From: DASYQD01 sp036005845
GTDB taxonomy: Bacteria; Acidobacteriota; Thermoanaerobaculia; Multivoradales; JAIOJS01
Assembly (NCBI GenBank): GCA_036005845.1
Contig: DASYQD010000023.1
Span: 1-47,322 of the forward strand
Direction: 5' to 3'
DNA: 47,322 bases
This document shows positions 8,893 to 16,232 of this stretch, in pieces. The notes beneath the pieces were generated by a model. The model saw nothing but the letters and a program-made list of their open reading frames with translations, did not search any database and was not told the DNA's origin. Numbering within the stretch: the first letter of the stretch is position 1; each line of letters starts with the position of its first letter. Both the position numbers and the translations under genes were made by a program.

Positions 8893-8898
8893 ACTTTA
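8893..8898 (-). promoter_or_regulatory. -10 element of the antitoxin gene, leaderless geometry
   Basis: TAAAGT on the minus strand with 6 nt to the GTG start at 8886. No SD is present. Confidence 0.45.
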
Positions 8899-8980
8899 CC
8901 AGCAAACCACCTATCGGCCTCCTGGTATCCTGGGACGCCTAGAGTCCGGGAAGGCGGCAAGGCGCTTCACCCGCGCCGGA

Positions 8981-9050
8981 CGTCAGCGTCGCCGTGCCGC
9001 GTGCTCTCCGTTTCGCCCTCCACCGAGAGCGGCGCTTCGACCTCTTCGGC
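8981..9050 (+). pseudogene. 70-bp remnant of a paralogue of the 7268-8446 membrane-protein gene (copy B)
   Basis: This stretch is 66/70 identical to 7465-7534. In the coding frame of that gene, three of the four differences are synonymous third-position changes (cta/ctc, cat/cac, cgc/cga). One changes Ser to Arg (agt/cgt). This pattern suggests the copy diverged while still under protein-level selection and was later truncated. Similarity falls away on both sides. It ends 13 bp before the 3' end of the hybrid kinase gene. Confidence 0.75.
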
Positions 9051-9062
9051 CGCGCGGCACGT

Positions 9063-10667
9063 TCACGCGCCCGCGGCTGCCGGCCTTGTCGCCAGGGAAG
9101 CGAGCACCGCCTGCAGGCGCGCCAGGTCGAGCGGCTTCACCAGATGGGTGCCGAAGCCGGCGGCGAGCGAGCGCTCGACGTCGGCCGGCTCGCCATGACC
9201 GCTCAGCGCGATCAGCGTCACCGCCGCGAGCTGCGGGTGCTGGCGCAGCAGCCGCGCCAGCTCGTAGCCGTCCATGCCGGGCAGGCTCAGGTCGAGGATC
9301 ACCGCCGACGGGCGTTGCTCGACCGCGGCCAGCAGAGCGGTCACCCCCGAGTAGGCGACGACGGCTTCGTAGCCCAACATCCGCAACAGCAGGGCGAGGC
9401 TGTCGGCCGCGTCGACGTCGTCGTCCACCACGAGCAGCTTCACGCCACTGGCCACGGACGCGATCGGCGCGTTTCCATTCGGCGCCGGCACCGGGCTGCC
9501 GGGCTCGGCGACCGGCAGGCGCACGACGAACTCGCTGCCGTGACCGACGCCGGCACTGGTTGCCGAGACCTCACCCTGGTGGAGCTCGACGACCGCCCGG
9601 ACCAGGCTGAGGCCGATGCCGAGGCCGCCCGCGGCACGATCGAGGGTGCGGTCGGCCTGGGTGAAGAGGTCGAAGACGCCGGGCAGCACGCTCGCCGCGA
9701 TGCCGGCGCCGTTGTCGCGCACGCGCAGGACGGCCGTGCCGCCGGCGAGCTCCAGCGAGAGCGCGATGCGCCCGCCGGGCTCGGTGTACTTGGCGGCGTT
9801 GTCGAGCAGGTTGACCACCACCTGCTCGAGCCGGGCCGCGTCGGCGAGCAGCCAGACCGGTAAGTCGGGGACCGTCACCGTGAGGACGTGACCGCGACGC
9901 TCGATGGCGCCGTGCGTCGCCTCGACGGCCATGGCGACGATGCCGCGCAGCTCGACGCTCTCCACCTGCAACCGCAAGCGGCCGACGGCGACGCGCGAGA
10001 TCTCGAGCAGGTCGCCGACGAGCCGCGAGAGCTGCCCCACCTGGCGCTCGAGGATCGTCCGCGCCTGCTGCTGGAGGAGGGTCTCCTCGCCGCGCTGCAG
10101 CCGCATGAGCTGCAACGCGTTGACGATCGACGACAACGGGTTGCGCAGCTCGTGCGAGAGCATGGCGAGGAACTCGTCCTTGCGCCGGTGCAGGTCGGCC
10201 AGCGCGGTCGCCTGCTCCTTGGCCTGCCGCTCGAGATCGGTGCGGCGCGTGATGTCGCGGATGTTGCACTGGATGACGTCGCGATCGGCGGCGCGGTAGA
10301 CGTTGCTCACGAACTCGACCTCGACCCGGGCGCCCGAGCGGTCGAGCAGCGGCAGGTGCTCGTAGCGGATGTAGCCGGTCGCGGTGAGCTCGCGGAACGC
10401 TTCCCGGGTCGCGGCGATGTCCTCGAACAGGCCGATCTCCCACAGCTCCTTGCCGAGGAGCTCGTTGTGGGAGTAGCCGAGCAGCCCCTTGATGAACGGA
10501 TTGGCGTCGACGATCCTGCGGCTCGCCACGTCGAGGATCAGGATGCCGTCCTTGGCGGTCTCGAAGAGTCGCCGATAGCGGGTCTCGCTCGCCTCGAGCG
10601 CCGCGATGACGGCGCTGCGCGCTTCGTCGTCGCTCAGCGCCGGCGCGACAGGCGCGATGGTCGGCAT
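9063..10667 (-). CDS. Cytoplasmic PAS hybrid sensor histidine kinase with C-terminal receiver
   Basis: This 534-residue signalling kinase has no membrane span. Domain order: a PAS domain (about 25-142, ETRYRRLFETAKDGILILD to DITRR); a HisKA dimerisation domain with phospho-acceptor H172 in AMLSHELRNPL; a HATPase_c domain (N, G1 and G2 boxes near LLDNAAKY, VRDNGAGI and GLGIGL); and a receiver domain (about 410-530) with phospho-acceptor D459 in VILDLSLPGMDG and a conserved KP. The input signal is unknown. The gene is divergent from the next kinase operon. TAGCCT lies 6 nt before the ATG, so the message may be leaderless. Its 3' end lies beside the 70-bp gene remnant. Confidence 0.92.
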   Translation of the reverse strand: MPTIAPVAPALSDDEARSAVIAALEASETRYRRLFETAKDGILILDVASRRIVDANPFIKGLLGYSHNELLGKELWEIGLFEDIAATREAFRELTATGYIRYEHLPLLDRSGARVEVEFVSNVYRAADRDVIQCNIRDITRRTDLERQAKEQATALADLHRRKDEFLAMLSHELRNPLSSIVNALQLMRLQRGEETLLQQQARTILERQVGQLSRLVGDLLEISRVAVGRLRLQVESVELRGIVAMAVEATHGAIERRGHVLTVTVPDLPVWLLADAARLEQVVVNLLDNAAKYTEPGGRIALSLELAGGTAVLRVRDNGAGIAASVLPGVFDLFTQADRTLDRAAGGLGIGLSLVRAVVELHQGEVSATSAGVGHGSEFVVRLPVAEPGSPVPAPNGNAPIASVASGVKLLVVDDDVDAADSLALLLRMLGYEAVVAYSGVTALLAAVEQRPSAVILDLSLPGMDGYELARLLRQHPQLAAVTLIALSGHGEPADVERSLAAGFGTHLVKPLDLARLQAVLASLATRPAAAGA

Positions 10668-10673
10668 GAGAGG

Positions 10674-10679
10674 AGGCTA
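10674..10679 (-). promoter_or_regulatory. -10 element of the hybrid kinase gene, leaderless geometry
   Basis: TAGCCT on the minus strand, 6 nt before the ATG at 10667. The bases between are pyrimidine-rich and cannot act as an SD. Confidence 0.45.
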
Positions 10680-10699
10680 GCCGACACGCCGCGGCTGGA

Positions 10700-10717
10700 G
10701 AACCGAAGTTCCTACCC
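10700..10717. promoter_or_regulatory. Recurrent motif, copy 1 (CCGNAGTTYCTACSC)
   Basis: Contains CCGAAGTTCCTACCC between two divergent kinase genes. Related copies are at 19827-19841 (minus orientation) and 20164-20182. On the opposite strand the core reads GTAGGAACT, which resembles the GGAAC -35 box of ECF sigma factors. It also contains the dyad GAAC-CGAA-GTTC. Confidence 0.35.
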
Positions 10718-10781
10718 CACCGCGGTGAGAAACGATCCGTGAAAACTACTGAATCCTCGCCGCCCTGTTGGCGGCGCCCGA

Positions 10782-10806
10782 GGAAAGCCGTTTCCGCGTG
10801 TTACCT
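10782..10806 (+). promoter_or_regulatory. Promoter of the kinase-regulator-kinase operon with a dyad near -35
   Basis: TTACCT (10801-10806) sits 7 nt before the GTG at 10814. A perfect dyad, GGAAA-GCCG-TTTCC (10782-10795), covers the expected -35 area, and a 7-bp GC hairpin (10758-10776) lies just upstream. The dyad is a candidate operator; the binding protein is unknown. Confidence 0.35.
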
Positions 10807-10813
10807 TGGATCG

Positions 10814-12082
10814 GTGCAGCCTCCCGACGACACGGACCACGCGGCCCTCACCCAGGCGCTGCAAGAAGCGCAGGTGGCGCTGGCCGTCGAGCGTGCGCGC
10901 GCGCAGGAGGCGAACGAGCGCGCCCGCGTCACGGCGGAGACGCTGCGCGAAGCGACCGTCGCTCTCACCCGCAGCCTCGATCGCGAGACGGTGCTGACGA
11001 CGCTCCTCGAGCACCTGCGCCGGCTGGTGCCCTTCGACCGCGCCAGCGTGATGGTGCTCGAGGAGGCATCGCGCGTCTCGGTGCGTGCCGTCTTCGACGG
11101 CGAGCGCGTCAAGCCGCTGCTGCCTCCGGAGCGGCCGGAGTTCCTCGCCGACGAGCACCCGGTGCTGCGCCGCATCCTGTCCACCGGCGCGACGGTGGTC
11201 ATCCCCGACACGCGGGAGCTGCCCGACTGGACGCCGCCCATCGGCTTTGCCGACGAGGCGAGCTGGCTGGGCGTGCCGTTGTTCGCGCGCGGCAGCGTCG
11301 CCGGCCTCTTCTCGCTCGCCAAACGCGAGACAGGCTACTTCAACGACGAGCACCTGCGGCTCGCCGAGACGCTGTCGTCGCAGGCCTCGGTGGCGGTGGA
11401 GAACGCCATCCTCTTCGAGCAGATGCAGGCGGCGAGCGCGCGCATGCAGGTGCTCTCGCGCCGGCTCGTCGAGGTCCAGGAGGACGAGCGGCGCACCGTC
11501 GCCCGCGAGCTCCACGACGAGGCCGGTCAGGCGCTGATGTCCCTGCGCTTCGGCCTGCAGCTCCTCGAGCGCGAGACCGGCGGCGGCGACGGCATCGCCG
11601 CCCGCGTCGCCGAGCTCAAGCAGACGACGGACGCGGTCATCGACAGCCTGCACCGGCTCGCCGCGGCGCTGCGGCCCCCGAGCCTCGACATGCTCGGGCT
11701 CGATGCCGCTCTGCGCCAGTACCTGGGCTCGATCGAGGGCAAGTCGGGGCTGGTGGTGCGCTACAAGGCGCGCGGGCTCGCCGGCGAGCGCCTGTCGCCG
11801 CCGATCGAGACCGCCCTCTATCGCATCGTGCAAGAGGCGGTCACCAACGTCATGCGCCACGCCCGCGCCACCTGCGTCGACGTGCTGGCGGCGCGCGACG
11901 ACGGGCGCGTGCTGGTGGTGGTCGAAGACGACGGCATCGGCTTCGCGACCGGCTCGCCGGCAGGCACCGAGCGTCTTGGATTGGTCGGCATGCGCGAGCG
12001 CGCGCAGGCGCTGGGCGGCACCCTCACCATCGAGAGCGCGCCGGGCTCGGGGACCACCGTCGCGGTCGAGGTGCGGTCGTGA
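10814..12082 (+). CDS. GAF-domain NarL-type sensor histidine kinase
   Basis: From the GTG at 10814 the product is 422 residues. Domain order: an N-terminal coiled coil rich in Ala, Glu and Arg (about 10-55), a GAF domain (about 55-200, LVPFDRASVMVL to QASVAVENAILFEQM), a HisKA_3 domain with H234 in ARELHDEAGQAL, and HATPase_c ending in SAPGSGTTVAVEV. HisKA_3 kinases phosphorylate NarL/FixJ-type regulators, and exactly such a regulator follows with a GTGA overlap. The frame is open to an upstream ATG at 10739, but that would put the -10-like TTACCT inside the gene. There is no membrane segment, so it senses a cytoplasmic signal. Confidence 0.9.
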   Translation: MQPPDDTDHAALTQALQEAQVALAVERARAQEANERARVTAETLREATVALTRSLDRETVLTTLLEHLRRLVPFDRASVMVLEEASRVSVRAVFDGERVKPLLPPERPEFLADEHPVLRRILSTGATVVIPDTRELPDWTPPIGFADEASWLGVPLFARGSVAGLFSLAKRETGYFNDEHLRLAETLSSQASVAVENAILFEQMQAASARMQVLSRRLVEVQEDERRTVARELHDEAGQALMSLRFGLQLLERETGGGDGIAARVAELKQTTDAVIDSLHRLAAALRPPSLDMLGLDAALRQYLGSIEGKSGLVVRYKARGLAGERLSPPIETALYRIVQEAVTNVMRHARATCVDVLAARDDGRVLVVVEDDGIGFATGSPAGTERLGLVGMRERAQALGGTLTIESAPGSGTTVAVEVRS

Positions 12083-12705
12083 CCACCCGCGTGCTGATCG
12101 CCGACGACCACCCGCTGCTCCGTGCCGGCCTGCGGCAGCTGCTCGCCGCCGATCCCGACCTCGAGACCGTCGGCGAGGCGGCGACCGGCGCCGAGGTCCT
12201 GCAGCTCACCGGCGAGCTCCACCCCGACGTCGTCCTACTCGACATCAGCATGCCCGGCGACAACGGCATCGCCACCGCGCGCGCGCTCAAGGCCCGCTTC
12301 CCCGACGTGCTGGTGCTCTTCCTCACCATGCACGAGGAGGAGGGCATGCTGCAAGAGGCGCTGCGCGCCGGCGGCGACGGCTACGTCGTCAAGCGCGCCG
12401 ACGAGCCGGAGATCCTGCGCGCCATCCACGCGGTGCGCAACGGCGGCGTCTACATCCACGCCACGATGACCCGCGCACTGCAGCAGCCGCCGCCGCGCCA
12501 CGCCGCACCGGGCGAGGCCTTGACCCAACGCGAGATCGACGTCCTGCGGCTGCTCGCCCGCGGCAACACCAACCGGCAGATCGCCGAGCTGCTCAACCTC
12601 TCCGTCCGCACCGTCGAGAGCCACCGCGCCAACCTGATGGGAAAGCTCGGGCTGGCGAGCCGGGTCGAGCTGGTGACCTACGCCGAGGAGCATGGGCTCC
12701 TATGA
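12079..12705 (+). CDS. NarL/FixJ-family response regulator
   Basis: This 208-residue transcription factor is the cognate partner of the upstream kinase. The receiver domain has the acidic pair at D9-D10 (VLIADDHPLLRAGL), phospho-acceptor D55 in VVLLDISMPGDNG, T in LTMHEE and K in VVKRAD. A linker with Gln/Pro residues leads to a LuxR-type helix-turn-helix (about 145-205, LTQREIDVLRLLARG and NLSVRTVESHRANLMGKLG). The GTG start overlaps the kinase stop by four bases, and its own stop overlaps the next kinase start (ATGA), so all three proteins are likely made in fixed ratio. The target genes are unknown; pgaABCD lies close by. Confidence 0.95.
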   Translation: MTTRVLIADDHPLLRAGLRQLLAADPDLETVGEAATGAEVLQLTGELHPDVVLLDISMPGDNGIATARALKARFPDVLVLFLTMHEEEGMLQEALRAGGDGYVVKRADEPEILRAIHAVRNGGVYIHATMTRALQQPPPRHAAPGEALTQREIDVLRLLARGNTNRQIAELLNLSVRTVESHRANLMGKLGLASRVELVTYAEEHGLL

Positions 12706-13823
12706 GCCCCCAGCCCGAGCGCCAGCGCACCGACGAGAGCCTGCGTGCCGAGCGCCGCAACTCCGACGAGGCCATCGCCGAGCGCCTGAGCACGCTCGAC
12801 GCCGAGGCGGATGCGCTGGTCGAGCAGGCACGCGGCCGTGCCGATGCCGTGCTCGACAAGGCGCGCGAAACGGCGGACCGCAGCCGGCCGCGGGCCGGCG
12901 ACGCGAGCGCCGGGCGAGCGGCAACGGACAGCGAGCGCGCCGTCGCCGACGAGGTCCTGCAGGAGGAGCGCGCCGCCGCCGACGAGGCCATTCGCCACGA
13001 GCGCGCCGAGCAGGCACGCATCCTGGCCGCCCTCCTGCCGTTCGAGCGCGACAAGACGGACCGCGACCTGCTCACCGAGCGCGCGCGCTCCGACGAGGCG
13101 GTGGAGCACCGCGACGACTTCATGGGCATGGTGAGCCACGACCTGCGCAACATGCTCGGCGCCATCCTGGTCGACGCCATGCTGCTCGCCGAGCAGGCTT
13201 CGGGGAGCGACGAGGGGCAGCGCACGGTCGCCGGCATGAAGCGCCTCGAGCGTCACGTGGCGCGCATGAACGGGCTGATCGGCGACCTGCTCGACGTGGC
13301 GACCATCGACGCCGGCCTCCTCGTCGTCGACCCGCAGCCCCACGACGTCGCGCTGCTGCTGGCGGAGACCGCCGACGTCTTCGCGCGGTTGGCCGCGGAG
13401 AGGGGTGTCGCCGTGGCCGTCGAGGCGGTGCCGGAAGGCCTCGCCGCCAACGTCGATCACCGCCGGATGCTGCAGGTGCTCGGCAACCTTCTCGGCAACG
13501 CGCTCAAGTTCACGCCGCGCGGCGGCAGCGCGTCGCTGAGAGCGGCGGGCGATCCCGCGGGCGTGCGGCTGTCGGTGGCAGACACCGGCATCGGGATCCC
13601 TCCCACCATGCTGGAAGCGGTGTTCGAGCGCTTCTGGCAGGTCGGGAAGAACGATCGGCGCGGCACCGGGCTCGGCCTCTACATCTCGCGCAGCATCGTC
13701 GAGGCACACGGCGGCAGGATCTGGGCGGAGAGCGTGGTGGGGGCCGGCACCACCGTGCACGTGACGCTGCCTGCCGCGGCGGCGGCCACCGACGACCGCA
13801 GCGACGCGGAGCAGCGGGCCTAG
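12702..13823 (+). CDS. Histidine kinase with a repetitive charged coiled-coil N-terminus
   Basis: The 373-residue product has no PAS, GAF or membrane domain. Residues 1-135 are a periodic helical region in which variants of (T/S)DE-LR-ER recur (TDESLRAER, SDEAIAER, ADEVLQEER, ADEAIRHER, SDEAVEH). This is a family arrangement I associate with Myxococcota and Acidobacteriota kinases. Next come HisKA with H146 in MVSHDLRNMLGAILVD and HATPase_c (NLLGNALKFTPRGG, VADTGIGIP, RGTGLGLYISRSIV). It is coupled to the preceding regulator by ATGA. With no obvious sensor, the helical rod may itself be the input or a scaffold to the first kinase; that is inference. Confidence 0.9.
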   Translation: MSPQPERQRTDESLRAERRNSDEAIAERLSTLDAEADALVEQARGRADAVLDKARETADRSRPRAGDASAGRAATDSERAVADEVLQEERAAADEAIRHERAEQARILAALLPFERDKTDRDLLTERARSDEAVEHRDDFMGMVSHDLRNMLGAILVDAMLLAEQASGSDEGQRTVAGMKRLERHVARMNGLIGDLLDVATIDAGLLVVDPQPHDVALLLAETADVFARLAAERGVAVAVEAVPEGLAANVDHRRMLQVLGNLLGNALKFTPRGGSASLRAAGDPAGVRLSVADTGIGIPPTMLEAVFERFWQVGKNDRRGTGLGLYISRSIVEAHGGRIWAESVVGAGTTVHVTLPAAAAATDDRSDAEQRA

Positions 13824-13841
13824 CCCCGCCAACCCACGAGC

Positions 13842-14531
13842 CTGCGCAACCCGTCAACGCGCGCCACCGGCCGGCCGGCTCTCAAGCTGGCGCTGGCGCT
13901 CGCCAGCACGGGGATCGCGCTGCTGGCGGTCGAAGGCGTGCTGCGCCTCACGCATCCCTTCGGCTTCCGCCAGAGCGGCAGCACGCTGGTGCTGCCGAGG
14001 AACGTGGTGTACGACATCCGCGCCGACCAGCGCTCGCGCTCCGACCAGCTCGAGGCCCACGTCGTCCACAGCAAGAACTCGCTCGGCTTCCGCGGCCCAG
14101 AGCCGCCCGCCGACTTCGCGAGGTGGATGATCATCGTGGCCATCGGCGGCAGCACCACCGAATGCTTCTACCTCGGCGACGGCAAGACCTCCCGACGCGC
14201 CGCACGACGAGGACCGGGTGGAGCTCGATCCCGCCGGGATCCTCGCCGACCACTCCGCGTTGGCGGCGACGCTGCTCAACCTCTACCGCTGGAAGAAGAC
14301 GCGGGCGATCGCCGACCTCGGCTCGATGCCCAAACGCGGCAGGTCGGCCGCGAGCGGCACGTGCTGGTGGTCGACCTCGCGCGGCGGCTGCCCAAGGACT
14401 CAACGTTCTTTTACGACTTCTTTCACTTCACGAACGCGGGGGCGGATCGCGTCGGCGCGATCGTGCACGACGGCCTGCGCCCGTGGCTGTTGGAGAAGTA
14501 CCCGGCGTGGGGGATCGCGCCGGCCGTTTGA
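13842..14531 (+). pseudogene. Broken SGNH/GDSL-hydrolase gene with internal deletion and two frame changes
   Basis: The pieces of a membrane-anchored SGNH hydrolase are present but do not form one frame. An N-terminal anchor (ALKLALALASTGIALLAVEG) has no good start codon. Block I, VAIGGSTTECFYL, carries the catalytic Ser. After GDGKT the frame changes: the matching sequence continues in another frame (DEDRVELDPAGILADHSALA) up to about 14340. It then returns to the first frame for the C-terminal block YDFFHFTNAGADRVG with the catalytic His. The usual 100 or more residues between block I and the middle part are missing. Real decay or an assembly error could explain this. The 3' end overlaps pgaD tail to tail. 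Confidence 0.75.
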
Positions 14532-15020
14532 GCCCGCGGTCCTGCCCTCGGCGACCACCACCAGGCAGCCGTCGCGGTCGAGGTCGACGCGCATCGAGCG
14601 CGCCGCACGCAGCGACTGGCCGATGCTGGCATCGACGCGAAAGCTCTTCCACACCGCCGCGCTGGCGACCTCCGGCCGCTTGACGGTGCGCCGATCGAGC
14701 TTTCCGGCGTAACGCGCCACGTTCCAGAAGATCCAGATGGCGAGCAGCCCCACCAGGATCACCAGTGTCGACGAGTAGGCGAGCAGCGTCGCCGCCAGCG
14801 CGTGATAGCCGGCCACCGGGTTCTCGCGCACGAAGAGCCGCACTCCCGTCACCCACAGGAAGAGGCTCAAGAGCGGCAGCACGAGGTAGATCCACACCGC
14901 CCAGCAGACGACGGTCAGCACGCCCAGCATGCCGGCGGGCAACGGCTTGCCGCGCGAGCCGCGACGCCGCAGCTCCGCGATGGTGCTGGCCTCATCGATC
15001 CGGGCTGCGCCAGACGGCAT
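14400..15020 (-). CDS. pgaD: PgaD-like inner-membrane protein of poly-N-acetylglucosamine synthesis
   Basis: PgaD partners PgaC, the glycosyltransferase, and is needed for polymer synthesis (in E. coli this is where c-di-GMP acts). The 206-residue product has two membrane spans (about 32-55 and 77-98) followed by a cytoplasmic helix region, as in the family. The ATG at 15020 is chosen because GGGAGGT lies 6 nt upstream; it overlaps the pgaC stop by 29 nt. The family is usually 135-170 residues. Here roughly the last 45 codons run antisense through the broken SGNH gene and read as low-complexity Arg-rich sequence, so the natural stop may have been lost. Confidence 0.85.
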   Translation of the reverse strand: MPSGAARIDEASTIAELRRRGSRGKPLPAGMLGVLTVVCWAVWIYLVLPLLSLFLWVTGVRLFVRENPVAGYHALAATLLAYSSTLVILVGLLAIWIFWNVARYAGKLDRRTVKRPEVASAAVWKSFRVDASIGQSLRAARSMRVDLDRDGCLVVVAEGRTAGSNGRRDPPRRVLLQQPRAQAVVHDRADAIRPRVREVKEVVKER

Positions 15021-16221
15021 GGTGCGACCTCCCAAGGTTGTGGAGGGCGACCGGCAGCGCCACGACCGAGGTACCGGCGGTGATCACCCAGTAGAGAGCC
15101 GGATACCAGATGGCCCAGAAGAGGTTGCGCACCAGGCCGTTGCCCTCGTAGCGGCGGTCGAGGGCGAGCCCGGTCACGAACTGCAGCAGGCAGACGAGCG
15201 CCAGCAGGCTGCCGGTCCAGCCGGGCAGCAGGCTGACGACCCGCAGGGCCGGCGGCACGTGGGCCGGCAGCAGCTGGGTGGCCAGCCAGGCGAGCACGAC
15301 CACCACCACCGCGTAACACCACACGGTGCTGACCATGAGCTCGGCGAACACCGGCCACATGCGGCGCTTGGTCCACTGCACCGCCGCCCGCCGATGCGTC
15401 GCCGCCGCCTCGATGCCGCCGCGCGCCCAGCGCAGGCGCTGCCGCCACAGCCCGCGAGTCGTCTCGGGGACGAGGATCCAGCACACGGCGCGCGGCTCGT
15501 AGAGGATCCCCCAGTAGGCCAGCTGCAGCTTCCAGCTGATGTCGACGTCCTCGGTCACCGTGTCGGTGGACCAGTAGCCCACCTCGTGCACGGCGAGGCG
15601 CCGGAAGCAGGAGCAGACTCCGGAGACGGTGTAGACGCGGCCGAGCAGCCGCTGGGTGCGTTTGATCATGCCGACGATGGCGGAGAACTCGCCCACCTGC
15701 ACCCGCGAGACGAGCGTCGTGCGATTGAGCACCCGTGGATTGCCGGTGACGGCGCCCACCCGCGGGTTGCGCTCCAGGTCGTGGACCATCCAGGCGATGG
15801 CGTCCTCCTCGAGCAGCGCATCGGCATCGACGCACATCAGGTACTCGGAGTCGCTGGCGAGCGCGCCGAGGTTGAGCGCCTGCGCCTTGCCCAGGTTGTG
15901 CGCCAGGGTGAGGACGCGTAGCCTCGGCAGCTCGCCCTGCAGGCGCCGCAGCACTTCGGCGGTGGCGTCGGTGCTGGCGTCGTCGATGACCAGGACCTCG
16001 AGCCCCGGATAGCGGCTCGCCGCGGCCGTGCGCACCACCTGCTCGATCGACAGCTCCTCGTTGTGACAGGGGATGAGCACGGTCACCGCCGGATGGCTGG
16101 CGAGCACGGGCCGACCCGGGCGCCGCCACTCGCGGCGGAAGAAGAAGATCACCGCGCCGGCGATCCAGAACAGCGCCATGAAGAACGGGTAGTAGAAGAC
16201 GAAGCGGAAGAGGGTGTGCAT
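14992..16221 (-). CDS. pgaC: Poly-beta-1,6-N-acetylglucosamine synthase PgaC/IcaA (GT2)
   Basis: This processive family-2 glycosyltransferase polymerises UDP-GlcNAc and feeds the chain across the inner membrane. The 409-residue product has one N-terminal span followed by the GT-A core. Visible motifs are VLIPCHNEE, VIDDASTD (UDP-binding D), CVDADALLEED (DxD), TVTEDVDISWKLQ (ED, with the acceptor-site Asp) and QRLRWARGG (QxxRW). Three to four C-terminal spans complete the pore. All the residues expected of an active synthase are present. It lies 11 nt after pgaB and overlaps pgaD, in the canonical pgaABCD order. Confidence 0.95.
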   Translation of the reverse strand: MHTLFRFVFYYPFFMALFWIAGAVIFFFRREWRRPGRPVLASHPAVTVLIPCHNEELSIEQVVRTAAASRYPGLEVLVIDDASTDATAEVLRRLQGELPRLRVLTLAHNLGKAQALNLGALASDSEYLMCVDADALLEEDAIAWMVHDLERNPRVGAVTGNPRVLNRTTLVSRVQVGEFSAIVGMIKRTQRLLGRVYTVSGVCSCFRRLAVHEVGYWSTDTVTEDVDISWKLQLAYWGILYEPRAVCWILVPETTRGLWRQRLRWARGGIEAAATHRRAAVQWTKRRMWPVFAELMVSTVWCYAVVVVVLAWLATQLLPAHVPPALRVVSLLPGWTGSLLALVCLLQFVTGLALDRRYEGNGLVRNLFWAIWYPALYWVITAGTSVVALPVALHNLGRSHHAVWRSPDR

Positions 16222-16232
16222 CGCGGTCTGCC

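Noticed and set aside
14218..14712. A separate protein in the middle frame of the SGNH region
   Set aside because: Only its first part resembles an SGNH hydrolase middle segment; the remainder is antisense to pgaD. It is better explained as the frame-shifted part of the pseudogene.
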